Source: Myxococcales bacterium
Lineage (GTDB): Bacteria; Myxococcota_A; Polyangia; Polyangiales; Polyangiaceae
Direction of reading: 5' to 3'
Length of the DNA: 64,000 nt
NCBI GenBank assembly: GCA_004193285.1
Contig: SECP01000031.1
Location: 1-64,000, forward strand
Positions 47,723 through 55,796 of this stretch are shown one piece after another. The notes under the pieces are model-generated. The model saw only the letters and a program-made list of their open reading frames with translations, did not search any database and was not told where the DNA came from. A program made the translations under genes and the position numbers. How positions within the stretch are numbered: position 1 is the stretch's first letter; every line of letters starts with the position of its first letter.

Positions 47723-49131
47723 AGCGCGCGCTCTCGCTCGCGACCGCGGCTGCGCTCGTCGCCTGTGGCGGTGAGACGACGCTGCCCCCGCAAGGGCAGA
47801 TCTTGCTCTACATCGATACGGACGCGCCGCTCGCGCCCGCGCCCGGCAGCCCCGCGGAAGTGGGTCTCCCGCCGGCGCTCTTCGATCGCCTGCGCATCGA
47901 GGTGCGAGACCAGGAAGCTCCGGAAGGCTCTCCGCCGCTCGCCCGCCGCGACTTTCCGCTGCATCGAGGTTATTTTCAGGGGGCGCCGGAGTCGGTGGGC
48001 ATCGTGCCCGAGCGGAGCGGCGGCCGCCTGCAAGCGCGCGCGCGCCTCTACCGCAGCGTGAACGTCCGGGCCGGTGAGCTCGCCGTCTCGAGCACGGTGG
48101 ATGTCGTCCAGGAGCTGCCGCCGGTACCGGCGGAAGGCATCGTCAGGGTGCTGATGGAGCTGCGGATGGAGGACACCGGCATGCCGCGCTCCTTACCCCG
48201 AGCGGAGCCGCTCGACGCAGCGCCGCGAACCTCCGCCGTCGGCTCCTGGAGCGGCGCGGCGCAGCGGCCTTGCTCGGGCGAGGCCGGAGAGGGCGAGCTT
48301 TGCGTGCCTGGCGGCGCGTTCTGGATGGGCGACCCGGCCTTGCGTGACGACGGTGAGGTGGCGGACGCCGCTCGCGAGCGACTCGTGGTCGTGTCGCCGT
48401 TCTTCATCGACGCTCACGAGGTGACGGTAGCCGAGCTGCGCGCTCACGCCGACGACATCGCCTCCGCCGGTGCCGAGCTGCCCCCCGAATGGAGCGGCAG
48501 CAGCGCGGGCATCTCCGAAGACGATTTTTCTACGTACACTCCCGGCCCTTCGTCGAGCGACCCGGTGGACCAGCAGAGCGCGCTGCCGGTCAATGGCGTG
48601 TCCTGGCACACCGCGCGCGCTTACTGCCGCGCCGTCGGTAAGGACCTGCCGAGCGAGGTGATGTTCGAGTTCTTGGCGAGCGGTCGCGGTCGGGAGCAGG
48701 AGTACGTGTGGGGCAACGACGAGCCTCAGTGGTGCGACGGGAGCGTCGTTGCGGCTCGCGCTGGCTTCGGAGCGTACGCCACGTTCGACGGTACGTGTCG
48801 TCCGGCGGATAGCATCGGGGGACCCCTGCCGATGGGCGGCGGACTCCGTGACCGCGCGCAGCTCGCGCAAGGCGAGGTGCTGGATCTGGCTGGCAATTTG
48901 AGTGAATGGACGCTCGACTGGTTCAACACGGAGAACGAGGGCGTCTGGGCGACGAGCAGGGTGCTCACGGACCCGGTCGCCGACGAGCGGGGCGCAGCCG
49001 GCGAGCGGCGCACGCTCCGCGGCGGTTCCTGGCGCGGCCGCTACGTCCAGCTCCGCGCGGCCACGCGCCTGGGCCGCGAGCCCGAGATGGTCAGCCGCGC
49101 CGTCGGTTTTCGGTGCGCGCGGCGTCCGTAG
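47719..49131 (+). CDS. Lipoprotein with C-terminal FGE-fold domain, second of pair
   Basis: 470 residues with a lipoprotein signal (LVAC, Cys16) and a start like its neighbour's (GQILLYIDTDAPL). It lacks the middle domain of the first gene. Residues about 195-470 are FGE-like: CVPGGAFWMGD, FFIDAHEVTVAELRAH, PVNGVSWHTARAYCRAVGKDLPSEVMFEFLASG, YVWGND, VLDLAGNLSEWTLDWF, LRGGSWRG and RAVGFRCARR. As in the first gene, the catalytic cysteines after GGSW are absent (RGRYVQLRAATR). The two lipoproteins probably arose by duplication. They sit outside the cytoplasm, between a membrane kinase and an FHA regulator, which suggests envelope sensing or surface binding. The ATG overlaps the upstream stop (ATGA). 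Confidence 0.8.
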   Translation: MKRALSLATAAALVACGGETTLPPQGQILLYIDTDAPLAPAPGSPAEVGLPPALFDRLRIEVRDQEAPEGSPPLARRDFPLHRGYFQGAPESVGIVPERSGGRLQARARLYRSVNVRAGELAVSSTVDVVQELPPVPAEGIVRVLMELRMEDTGMPRSLPRAEPLDAAPRTSAVGSWSGAAQRPCSGEAGEGELCVPGGAFWMGDPALRDDGEVADAARERLVVVSPFFIDAHEVTVAELRAHADDIASAGAELPPEWSGSSAGISEDDFSTYTPGPSSSDPVDQQSALPVNGVSWHTARAYCRAVGKDLPSEVMFEFLASGRGREQEYVWGNDEPQWCDGSVVAARAGFGAYATFDGTCRPADSIGGPLPMGGGLRDRAQLAQGEVLDLAGNLSEWTLDWFNTENEGVWATSRVLTDPVADERGAAGERRTLRGGSWRGRYVQLRAATRLGREPEMVSRAVGFRCARRP

Positions 49132-49168
49132 CGCGCAGCCGCCCGCTCTGACTAAGATACGAGGCCTC

Positions 49169-50581
49169 ATGCCGCGCGCCCTCACCCTCACCGCGACGCT
49201 GGATGGCGTGGACGCGGAAAGCGGCGGAACGGCGCAGGAGCCGGCCGCCCCTGCGCTCGTGCTGATGTGGAGCGAGCACGAGCCGGCGCGCGTGGGTGAG
49301 CTGATCTTCGCCGAGCGGCTCCCCACGTTCTTCGGGCGCGACACCGAGGCCGCGGAGGTGCGAGCGGCGCTCGTGCGCCAGCGGCCGGGCAAGAACGAGA
49401 TCATGGCGCCCCCCGCCAATGCGTTCCTTTCGCGTCGGCACCTCAAGCTCAAGTCGATCGAGGACGACGGCATCGCCCTCGAGTGCCTCGGCAAGCGCCC
49501 ACTGCTCGTGAACGGCACCGAGCAGGAGCGAGCGGTGGCGCGGCCCGGTGACTGGGTGGAGGTGCGCGGCTTGTACGCGTTTTTCTGCACGGAGCGGCCC
49601 CGTCGACTACCCGAGCACGTCGAGCCAGCTCACCCGTTCGGCGAGCCGGACCTGGACGGCATCGTGGGCGAGAGCCCCGCGGTCTGGGACTTGCGGCGTC
49701 AAATGGCGTTCGCGGCGCCGCGCGCGGCTCACGTCCTCGTGACCGGGCCGAGCGGCTCGGGCAAGGAGCTCGTGGCGCGTGGAATCCACCGTCGCTCCGG
49801 GCGTAGGGGGCGGGAGCTGGTGTCGCGCAGCGCGGCAACGCTGCCGTCTGGTCTCATCGACGCGGAGCTCTTCGGCAACATCGCGAATTACCCGAACGTC
49901 GGCATGCCGGAGCGGCCCGGGCTGCTCGGTCAGGCGCACGGGTCCACCCTGTTTTTGGACGAGATTGGCGAGCTCTTGCCGGAGCTGCAAGCGCACCTCT
50001 TGCGCGCGCTGGACGCCGGTGAATACCAGCGCCTCGGCGATGCGCGGCCGCGCGTCGCCGACTTGCGCTTGGTCGCAGCCACCAACCGCGCGCCCGCGGA
50101 GCTGAAGCCGGACTTGGCGGCCCGCTTCACCCTGCGCATCGAGACCCCCGGCCTCTCGGAGCGCAGCGAAGACGTGCCGCTGCTGGCTCGGCACCTGGTC
50201 CAGCGCATCGCGCGGCAGGACGCCGCGATCGCGCGCCGCTTCCTCGGCGCAGACGGCTCGCCCCGCTTCACGGTGGAGCTGGTGCGGGCTCTGTGCCGCC
50301 ACCCGTACGGCACTCACGTCCGCGAGCTCGAGGGCTTCCTCTGGCGAAGCCTGCAAGGGAGCGGGGGTGAGTCGTTGGAGCTCACGCCCGAGCTTGCCAG
50401 CGTGTTGCGCGCTCCCCTCGAGTCGCGGGCGGCTCAGTCCGTGAGCGCGGCGGAGCTGCGCGACTGCCTGTCACGACACGGCGGGGTGAAGGACAAAGTG
50501 TGGCGGGAGCTGGGGCTCAGCAGTCGTCACGCGCTGCACCGGCTGATGAAGAAGCTGGGCGTGGCCGACGCCGCCGACTGA
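49169..50581 (+). CDS. FHA-AAA+ (sigma-54 activator-like) regulator lacking the GAFTGA loop
   Basis: This protein has 470 residues. An FHA domain (about 50-140: FFGRDTEAAEV, FLSRRHLKLK, ALECLGKRPLLVNGTE) should bind phosphothreonine. The AAA+ domain (about 165-385) has Walker A VTGPSGSGKELVARGIH (near 192), ELFGNIANYPNVGMPERPGLLGQAHG, Walker B TLFLDEIGEL (near 261) and LRLVAATN. Where sigma-54 activators have GAFTGA, this protein has NYPNVG, so normal contact with sigma-54 is doubtful. A Fis-type helix-turn-helix (DCLSRHGGVKDKVWRELGLSSRHALHRLMKKLG) ends it. It is probably a DNA-binding ATPase controlled by the upstream kinase. The ATG at 49169 lies 37 bases after the previous stop and avoids overlap with that gene. 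Confidence 0.85.
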   Translation: MPRALTLTATLDGVDAESGGTAQEPAAPALVLMWSEHEPARVGELIFAERLPTFFGRDTEAAEVRAALVRQRPGKNEIMAPPANAFLSRRHLKLKSIEDDGIALECLGKRPLLVNGTEQERAVARPGDWVEVRGLYAFFCTERPRRLPEHVEPAHPFGEPDLDGIVGESPAVWDLRRQMAFAAPRAAHVLVTGPSGSGKELVARGIHRRSGRRGRELVSRSAATLPSGLIDAELFGNIANYPNVGMPERPGLLGQAHGSTLFLDEIGELLPELQAHLLRALDAGEYQRLGDARPRVADLRLVAATNRAPAELKPDLAARFTLRIETPGLSERSEDVPLLARHLVQRIARQDAAIARRFLGADGSPRFTVELVRALCRHPYGTHVRELEGFLWRSLQGSGGESLELTPELASVLRAPLESRAAQSVSAAELRDCLSRHGGVKDKVWRELGLSSRHALHRLMKKLGVADAAD

Positions 50582-50586
50582 GCCAA

Positions 50587-51174
50587 TCACAGCGCTTCCA
50601 GCGGCACCGTGCGGCGGAGCTCGGCGATGGCCTGGGTGCGGCTCTTCACGCCCAAGGTCTCGTATACCTCGTGCAAGTAGGTCTTCACCGTCGCTTCACG
50701 GAGACCGAGCTGCTCGGCGATCTCTCGGTTTTTGAGACCTTGCGCCACGAGCGCGAGGAGCTGCTGCGAGCGCAGCTTGAAGCCGTAGCGCTCGCGCAGC
50801 CGCCGCGAAAATAGCGCCCGGCTCGGCGCGTAGTGGCGTAGCCACACGAGCACCCGGCCGCCCGGCGCGCGGTCTACCTCCAGCAAGCGATGCTCGGGCA
50901 AGCTCGCGAGCCGCGAATGCGCCGCGCAGGCGCCGCCGGCGAGGCGAGCTCGAGCGGCGGCTTCCAGCTCGGGAACGAGTCGTCCGCCTTCGGTCAACCC
51001 CTGGGCGTCGCCGTGCTCAGCCAAGACCGCCAGCGCGGCATCGCATTCGATGACCAGCTGCCCGCTGAGGGCGAGCGAGCGTTGCAAGAGCTTCGTCTCG
51101 AGATCGGAGGAGGGAGCCACAGCCCCGACATCGCAAGGCGTATGCCACGGCCGAGGCAGCGAAAATTGCGGCAT
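50587..51174 (-). CDS. LuxR-type DNA-binding regulator
   Basis: This 195-residue protein has a LuxR/GerE helix-turn-helix at about 128-190 (LRSQQLLALVAQGLKNREIAEQLGLREATVKTYLHEVYETLGVKSRTQAIAELRR), typical of stand-alone or NarL-type regulators. The N-terminal 120 residues (two short Ala/Leu/Arg-rich segments, LVIECDAALAVLAEHGDAQG and HRLLEVDRAPGGRVLVWLRHYAP) are not a recognisable receiver or autoinducer domain. It is divergent from the alpha/beta hydrolase fusion. A perfect 13-base direct repeat lies just upstream of its start. Its stop is six bases from the convergent FHA regulator. Confidence 0.85.
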   Translation of the reverse strand: MPQFSLPRPWHTPCDVGAVAPSSDLETKLLQRSLALSGQLVIECDAALAVLAEHGDAQGLTEGGRLVPELEAAARARLAGGACAAHSRLASLPEHRLLEVDRAPGGRVLVWLRHYAPSRALFSRRLRERYGFKLRSQQLLALVAQGLKNREIAEQLGLREATVKTYLHEVYETLGVKSRTQAIAELRRTVPLEAL

Positions 51175-51190
51175 TTACCTCGGTCAGCGG

Positions 51191-51224
51191 CGCGCGCGCG
51201 CACGGCCGCGCCGCGCGCGCGCAC
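51191..51224. repeat. Direct repeat of CGCGCGCGCGCAC upstream of the LuxR-type gene
   Basis: Identical 13-base copies lie at 51191-51203 and 51212-51224, 21 bases apart (two helical turns), inside the 155-base divergent region. The first copy is 17 bases before the LuxR-type start codon. Such spacing fits two dimers on one face of the DNA. The alternating CG runs could also adopt Z-DNA. TTGACT follows at about 51242 and may be part of the plus-strand promoter. Confidence 0.45.
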
Positions 51225-51329
51225 CTGGTGAACTAACTTTGGTTGACTGACTTGGTCGTCCGCCACTGGCACTCTCGCGGGGGCCGATTTAAGACCAGGG
51301 TGCGGTGGGGGAGTGAAAGCGGTAGTCCC

Positions 51330-52709
51330 ATGACGAGAGCACAGATCCATTTCTGTTCGGTTGGTTCCCAGCGCGTTGCCTTCGCGGTTCAAGGCTCGGG
51401 TCCGGTGCTGGTGCTCGGTCCAGCCTGCGTCAGTGACTTGGAGCGGGATACGGAAGAGCCCCGCCTGCGCGCATTTTACGAGCGCCTAGCCGCGCGCTTC
51501 ACCCTGGTTCGGTACGATCACACCGGTGTGGGCTCGAGCGATCGCGGCCGCGATGACTTCTCGTTCGAGCGGGAGGTGGCAGAGCTCTCGAGCGTGGTGG
51601 ACTGCGTGTCGCGGCAGCAGCCGGTGGTGCTGATGGGCGGCTCCTTCGGAGGCCCAGTGGCGACAGCCTTCGCCGCGCGCCACCCAGAGCGCCTCTCGCA
51701 GCTCGTTCTGTACGGCACGTTCGGCGCGGGCGAGCAGCTCGCGCCCGCAGGCGCCCAACGAGCGATCACGGACATGGTGCGCGCGCATTGGCGGCTGGGT
51801 GCGCGCATGCTCACGTCCATCGTCGCGCCTGGTGTGTCGGAGGAGGAGGCGAGCCGCTACGCGCGTACTCAGGTCGGCGCGGTCAGCGCGGAGACCGCCG
51901 CGAATTTGCTGCAAATGATGTACCGCATGGACGTGAGGCACGAGGCGGCCCTCTTGCGGACTCCCACCCTCGTCATCCACCGCCGGCACGATCGCTCCAT
52001 CCCGCTCGAGGCGGCGCGGGACGTCGCGTCGCGCATCCCTGGCTCGGGGATGATCACCCTCGAGGGTCAGGTGCACTTACCGTGGTTCGAGAGCAGTGGC
52101 GTGCTGGACGCCGCTCTGGAATTTCTCAACGTGGACGACGCGGACGAGCGTAGCCGCGAGAGCGGTGAGCACGCGGAGCTGATCCGCAGCGGAGACGTGT
52201 GGGCCATCGGCTGGGCTGGCAGTCGTCAGCACCTCAAGCACGCCAAGGGCCTGTCGGATATCGCGACCCTCGTGCAGAGTCCCGGCACTGGCATCGCAGC
52301 GCTCACCTTGGCGGAAGGCATGACGCACGCGGGGCTGGAGGTGTCGGCGCAGCCACTGCTGGACGATCAAGCGCGGCGTGAGTTTCGCCAGCGTCTGCGG
52401 GACATCGACGTCGAGCTGGGTGAGGCGGAGGCGCACGTGGACCTGGCGCGGCAAGAAAAGCTCACCGTCGAGCGCCAAGCGTTGCTCTCGGAGCTCTCGG
52501 CGGCCGCTGGCCTTGGGATGCGTAAGCGCGTCTTCGCGAGTGACGCGGAGCGCGCGCGCAAGGCCGTCACCGCACGGCTCCGCGACGCGATCGCGCGGGT
52601 TCGGAGCGTGCATCCTACCCTGGGCGAGCACCTGGACGGCTCGATAGTCACTGGCCTCACTTGCATGTACCGCCCCGCTCGCCCCATCCGCTGGCGCACC
52701 GCAGGGTAG
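51330..52709 (+). CDS. Alpha/beta hydrolase fused to a regulator-type C-terminal domain
   Basis: 459 residues. Residues about 1-280 form an alpha/beta hydrolase: GSGPVLVLGPACVSDLERD, TLVRYDHTGVGSSDRG, VLMGGSFGGPVATAFAARHPERL (Ser near 106), IHRRHDRSIPLE (Asp) and GQVHLPWF (His). Residues about 295-455 are a different domain: IRSGDVWAIGWAGSRQHLKHAKGLSDIATLVQSPGTGI, DDQARREFRQRLRDIDVELGEAEAH, ERQALLSELSAAAGLG, AERARKAVTARLRDAI and HPTLGEHLDGSIVTGLTCMYRP. From memory, this domain ends large AAA/TPR regulatory ATPases and cyclase-like proteins, where it may bind DNA or relay signals. The hydrolase may sense or cleave a small ligand. It is divergent from the LuxR-type gene. The ATG at 51330 is chosen. 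Confidence 0.8.
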   Translation: MTRAQIHFCSVGSQRVAFAVQGSGPVLVLGPACVSDLERDTEEPRLRAFYERLAARFTLVRYDHTGVGSSDRGRDDFSFEREVAELSSVVDCVSRQQPVVLMGGSFGGPVATAFAARHPERLSQLVLYGTFGAGEQLAPAGAQRAITDMVRAHWRLGARMLTSIVAPGVSEEEASRYARTQVGAVSAETAANLLQMMYRMDVRHEAALLRTPTLVIHRRHDRSIPLEAARDVASRIPGSGMITLEGQVHLPWFESSGVLDAALEFLNVDDADERSRESGEHAELIRSGDVWAIGWAGSRQHLKHAKGLSDIATLVQSPGTGIAALTLAEGMTHAGLEVSAQPLLDDQARREFRQRLRDIDVELGEAEAHVDLARQEKLTVERQALLSELSAAAGLGMRKRVFASDAERARKAVTARLRDAIARVRSVHPTLGEHLDGSIVTGLTCMYRPARPIRWRTAG

Positions 52710-52760
52710 AGGCAACTCTGCGCGCGGCCGCTGGCCTTTCTGGTGGTAGCCTGCGACGTC

Positions 52761-55034
52761 ATGTCGGGACGCGCTTGGCTGATAGCTCAGCTGGATGCGA
52801 TGCATCGCAGCCGGGGCGGAGACTGGTACTACCGAACGTTCGCGCCGGGGCGGGCTCTCGCGGAGCTGCCGGGCGTGCACGTGGTGAACGTGGACCAGGC
52901 CCACCGCAAGCTGCCGCAGATCTTGGAGGGCGCGGACGTGCTCGTCGTGAACGGCGTGTGCAGCGCGGACTTGCTCGGCGTCATCGAGCAGCGCCGGCGT
53001 GCCGGGCGCACCACCGTCTTCGAGATCAACGACGACGTGCAGGAGATTCAAGACGATAATCCGCTCGCCGGCTTCTTTCGCCGGCCGGAAAACGTGCGCT
53101 TGTTCCGCCGCCTCGCGAAGCAGGCCAACGCCGTGCAGTACAGCGTGCCAGAGCTGGAGCGCCTCTACGGCTCGCTGAACCCGCAAGGTCGCGTGTTCGT
53201 GAACCAGCTCGCCGCTGCTCCGCCTCTCCCCGCGCTCCGCACGGAGGGTCCAGTTCGAGTAGGTTGGGGCGGCTCCGCGGGTCACTACGAGGACATGGCC
53301 GAGGTCGCGCCGGCGCTGGTGCGCTTCGTTCGTCAGGAGCCGCGCGTGACGCTGGAGCTGATGTGCTCCGATCGCATCTGGAACTTGTTCGAAGCGCTGC
53401 CCGCCGAGCGGAAGCGCCGCACGCCGGTCGGCAGCTTGGAGCAGTACTACGAGTTCGTGTCGCGGCTGGATATCGGCATCGCTCCCAACCGCGATCGCGG
53501 CTTCAATCGCGCCCGCTCGGACGTGAAGTTCCTGGAGTACGCAGCTTTCGGGGCGGTGGCCGTCGTTGCTCGTTTGGTGCCGTACCTGGCCAGCGTGAAA
53601 CATGGCGAAAACGGCTTCTATTTCGAGGGCTCGTCGGGGCTTCTGCAAGTGCTCGGCGCGCTGGTGAACGACTCGGCAGAGCGGCAGCGGGTTCGTGAGC
53701 GCGCGCACGCTTACGTCTCGCAGCACCGGCTGCAATCGGCTCACGCGGCGGAGCGGCTGCAATTCTATGCGGAGCTGCAGCCCTCAGCCCCCTCCGGTTC
53801 GGAGCCGCAGCGGCTCTTCGAGGCTCTCTCCGCGCTGGAAGGCGCCGAGGTTCTGGGGCGGCACCTCACGCTTGCCCACACGCGCTACGAGGAGTCACTC
53901 CACGATGGCCTCGTGCTGGTACAGAGTAAAGACGGGGGAGAGCGCGGCGCGAGCCTGCTGCGGGCGGCCGCGGAGCTCGAGCCGCAGCTCGACCTTCCGC
54001 ACCTCTACCTAGGCGCGGGCTTGGACTCGGAAGAGGAGCTGCTGGTCGCGCTCGTCAAGAACCCGGCCTCCGTTCAAGCGGCGCTCGCCCTGGGGGAGCA
54101 CTACCTGGCCCGCGGAAAGCTCATGCCGGCACTGCAGCGCTTCTTGGCGGCGGCGGAGCTCGCACCGGGCTACGAGCTGCCGTACCTGCTGGCCGCGTCT
54201 ACGATGCGCAAGCTGCAAGCCAACAAGGAAGCCGAGGAGTTCGAGCGGCTCGCGCAGAACCTCGCTCGCGCCGTCGCGCCGCCCCCTCCGGCGCCCAGCA
54301 CGCGCACGGTCGAGCCCGCTTGGCGCCTGCTGGACCAAGGCGTGCACCTGGAGACCCTGAACCCGAGCTACGCGCCCGTCGGCCTGCTCGAAATGATCCT
54401 CACGCCGCCCAAGCGCGTGCTGGACGTCGGTTGCTTTTGCGGCGGTACCGGGCGCTTCCTCAAGCGGCGATTCCCGGGCTGTGAGGTCGTGGGGGTGGAG
54501 ATGCTGGAGCCTGCAGCGCGTCTGGCCGCCGAAGCTTACGATACGGTGTTGCTGGGTACGCTCGAATCGCTGGATTTCCACGAGGTAGGGCTGGAGCCCG
54601 GGAGCTTCGACGCCATCGTGCTAGCGGACGTGCTCGAGCACCTCTTCAATCCCTGGCAAGCGCTGCTCCGGCTGCGGCCGCTCCTGGCGCCGGGCGGCGC
54701 GCTCTACGTGAGCTTGCCCAACGTGCGCAATCTCAAGGTCATGAGCGACCTCGCGCGCGGTGATTTCGACTACGCGGGGGCGGGAATTCTGGACGTGACG
54801 CACGTCCGGTTCTTCACGCGTAAAACCGCGACGGAGATGCTCACCCAAACCGGGTTCGTGGTCGAGGACGTGGGTATCAACCCGGATTCCCGGCTCGCCC
54901 CCGTCTTCGATGGCAAGGACCTGACCCAGCTCACTCGCGTGGAGCTCAATGGTCTTGCCCTGAGTGACCTTCGTCACGAGGACGTGCTCGAGCTCCTTGC
55001 GCTGCAGCTCTTCTTTCGCGCGCGGCTCGCCTGA
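52761..55034 (+). CDS. Glycosyltransferase-TPR-methyltransferase fusion
   Basis: About 757 residues. Residues about 1-345 resemble a GT4-like glycosyltransferase (VFEINDDVQEI, VRVGWGGSAGHYEDMAEVAPAL, GSLEQYYEFVSRLDIGIAPN, RSDVKFLEYAAFGAVAVVA, HGENGFYF). Residues about 345-510 are a TPR-like linker (ALALGEHYLARGKLMPALQRFLAAAELAPGYELPYLLAASTMRKL). Residues about 540-720 are a class I SAM methyltransferase (VLDVGCFCGGTGRFLKRRFPGCEVVGVE, DAIVLADVLEHLFNPWQALLRLRPLLAPGGALYVSLPNVRN, THVRFFTRKT). It probably builds and caps or modifies a surface glycan. It converges on the capsule operon's last gene, but whether it acts on that capsule is unknown. A GTG at 52743 is an alternative start. Confidence 0.85.
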   Translation: MSGRAWLIAQLDAMHRSRGGDWYYRTFAPGRALAELPGVHVVNVDQAHRKLPQILEGADVLVVNGVCSADLLGVIEQRRRAGRTTVFEINDDVQEIQDDNPLAGFFRRPENVRLFRRLAKQANAVQYSVPELERLYGSLNPQGRVFVNQLAAAPPLPALRTEGPVRVGWGGSAGHYEDMAEVAPALVRFVRQEPRVTLELMCSDRIWNLFEALPAERKRRTPVGSLEQYYEFVSRLDIGIAPNRDRGFNRARSDVKFLEYAAFGAVAVVARLVPYLASVKHGENGFYFEGSSGLLQVLGALVNDSAERQRVRERAHAYVSQHRLQSAHAAERLQFYAELQPSAPSGSEPQRLFEALSALEGAEVLGRHLTLAHTRYEESLHDGLVLVQSKDGGERGASLLRAAAELEPQLDLPHLYLGAGLDSEEELLVALVKNPASVQAALALGEHYLARGKLMPALQRFLAAAELAPGYELPYLLAASTMRKLQANKEAEEFERLAQNLARAVAPPPPAPSTRTVEPAWRLLDQGVHLETLNPSYAPVGLLEMILTPPKRVLDVGCFCGGTGRFLKRRFPGCEVVGVEMLEPAARLAAEAYDTVLLGTLESLDFHEVGLEPGSFDAIVLADVLEHLFNPWQALLRLRPLLAPGGALYVSLPNVRNLKVMSDLARGDFDYAGAGILDVTHVRFFTRKTATEMLTQTGFVVEDVGINPDSRLAPVFDGKDLTQLTRVELNGLALSDLRHEDVLELLALQLFFRARLA

Positions 55035-55067
55035 GAGCTGCACCGCCGCTTCCGCAACCCGCGGCCC

Positions 55068-55754
55068 TCACGAGTACGAGTCCGCTTCCGGTATGGGGGT
55101 GCGGGCGGCCCCGGCTCGTGCCGTTCCCCACGCGCGTCGACACCGCTCGTCGAAGGCGGCCCGAGCCGCGGGCAGGCGCGCGGTCAAAACCTCGGGCAAC
55201 AGGGCATACACCTTCTGCAGAATGTCCGGCGCGATGCCGTGCGAGCTCCACGCGAAGCCCTGTGCGTACAGATCCGCTTCCGCGTCCGTGCCTGGGCCCG
55301 GAAAGGCTCCTGCGCTGCGGATGACGGGCACGATGTGCTGCTCTTCCTGAGCGAGGTGGGGCTCCAGCAGCGCTCGGAGCTCGCGCACGACGGCTAGCGC
55401 CGGGCCAGGGCTCGGTAGCTCCGCAAAGGCGCTGTCCCCGCGCGTCAGCAGTGGATCGATCTGTCGGTGCTGCTCGGCCAGGTCGTCGATGCAGGCGGCG
55501 AGCGCCGGGCTGACTTCGCGCATGCGCGGAAACATGCCCGTGTCCTCGACTTGATGATGGCCGTGCAGGGTCGCGCGGTAGCTCTGCCACTCCGCTCTCA
55601 GGGCTTCGACCTGCGCCTCGTCCAGGCGCCCCTCTCTACCGAGCGCTCGCTCGAAGCGCAGCAGGTCCCGTCTCAGGCCGTGGTGCGACATCATGAACAT
55701 CGTCGCCATCGACGCGCTGCCGTCGTCGTTCAGTAGATTGGGGGGAGTCGGCAT
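55068..55754 (-). CDS. Hemerythrin-domain protein
   Basis: This 228-residue protein carries the helical-bundle hemerythrin HHE ligand set: FMMSHHGLRRDLLRFE (about 22-37), LHGHHQVEDTGMFPRM, DDLAEQHRQIDPLL and LEPHLAQEEQHIVPVI. This should hold a di-iron centre that binds oxygen or senses redox or nitric oxide. A longer C-terminal region (about 155-228) ends in an Arg/Ala-rich stretch. It lies 42 bases downstream of kpsS on the same strand, so it may be read from the capsule operon, though a functional link is unproven. Confidence 0.85.
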   Translation of the reverse strand: MPTPPNLLNDDGSASMATMFMMSHHGLRRDLLRFERALGREGRLDEAQVEALRAEWQSYRATLHGHHQVEDTGMFPRMREVSPALAACIDDLAEQHRQIDPLLTRGDSAFAELPSPGPALAVVRELRALLEPHLAQEEQHIVPVIRSAGAFPGPGTDAEADLYAQGFAWSSHGIAPDILQKVYALLPEVLTARLPAARAAFDERCRRAWGTARAGAARTPIPEADSYS

Positions 55755-55796
55755 GTCATCGCCTAGGGCGCCCCCTCGCCCGCGACAAGGCCCCGC

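Noticed and set aside
45713-49131. Active formylglycine-generating enzymes with a nearby sulfatase
   Set aside because: The catalytic cysteines are missing after GGSW and no sulfatase gene is present in the window.
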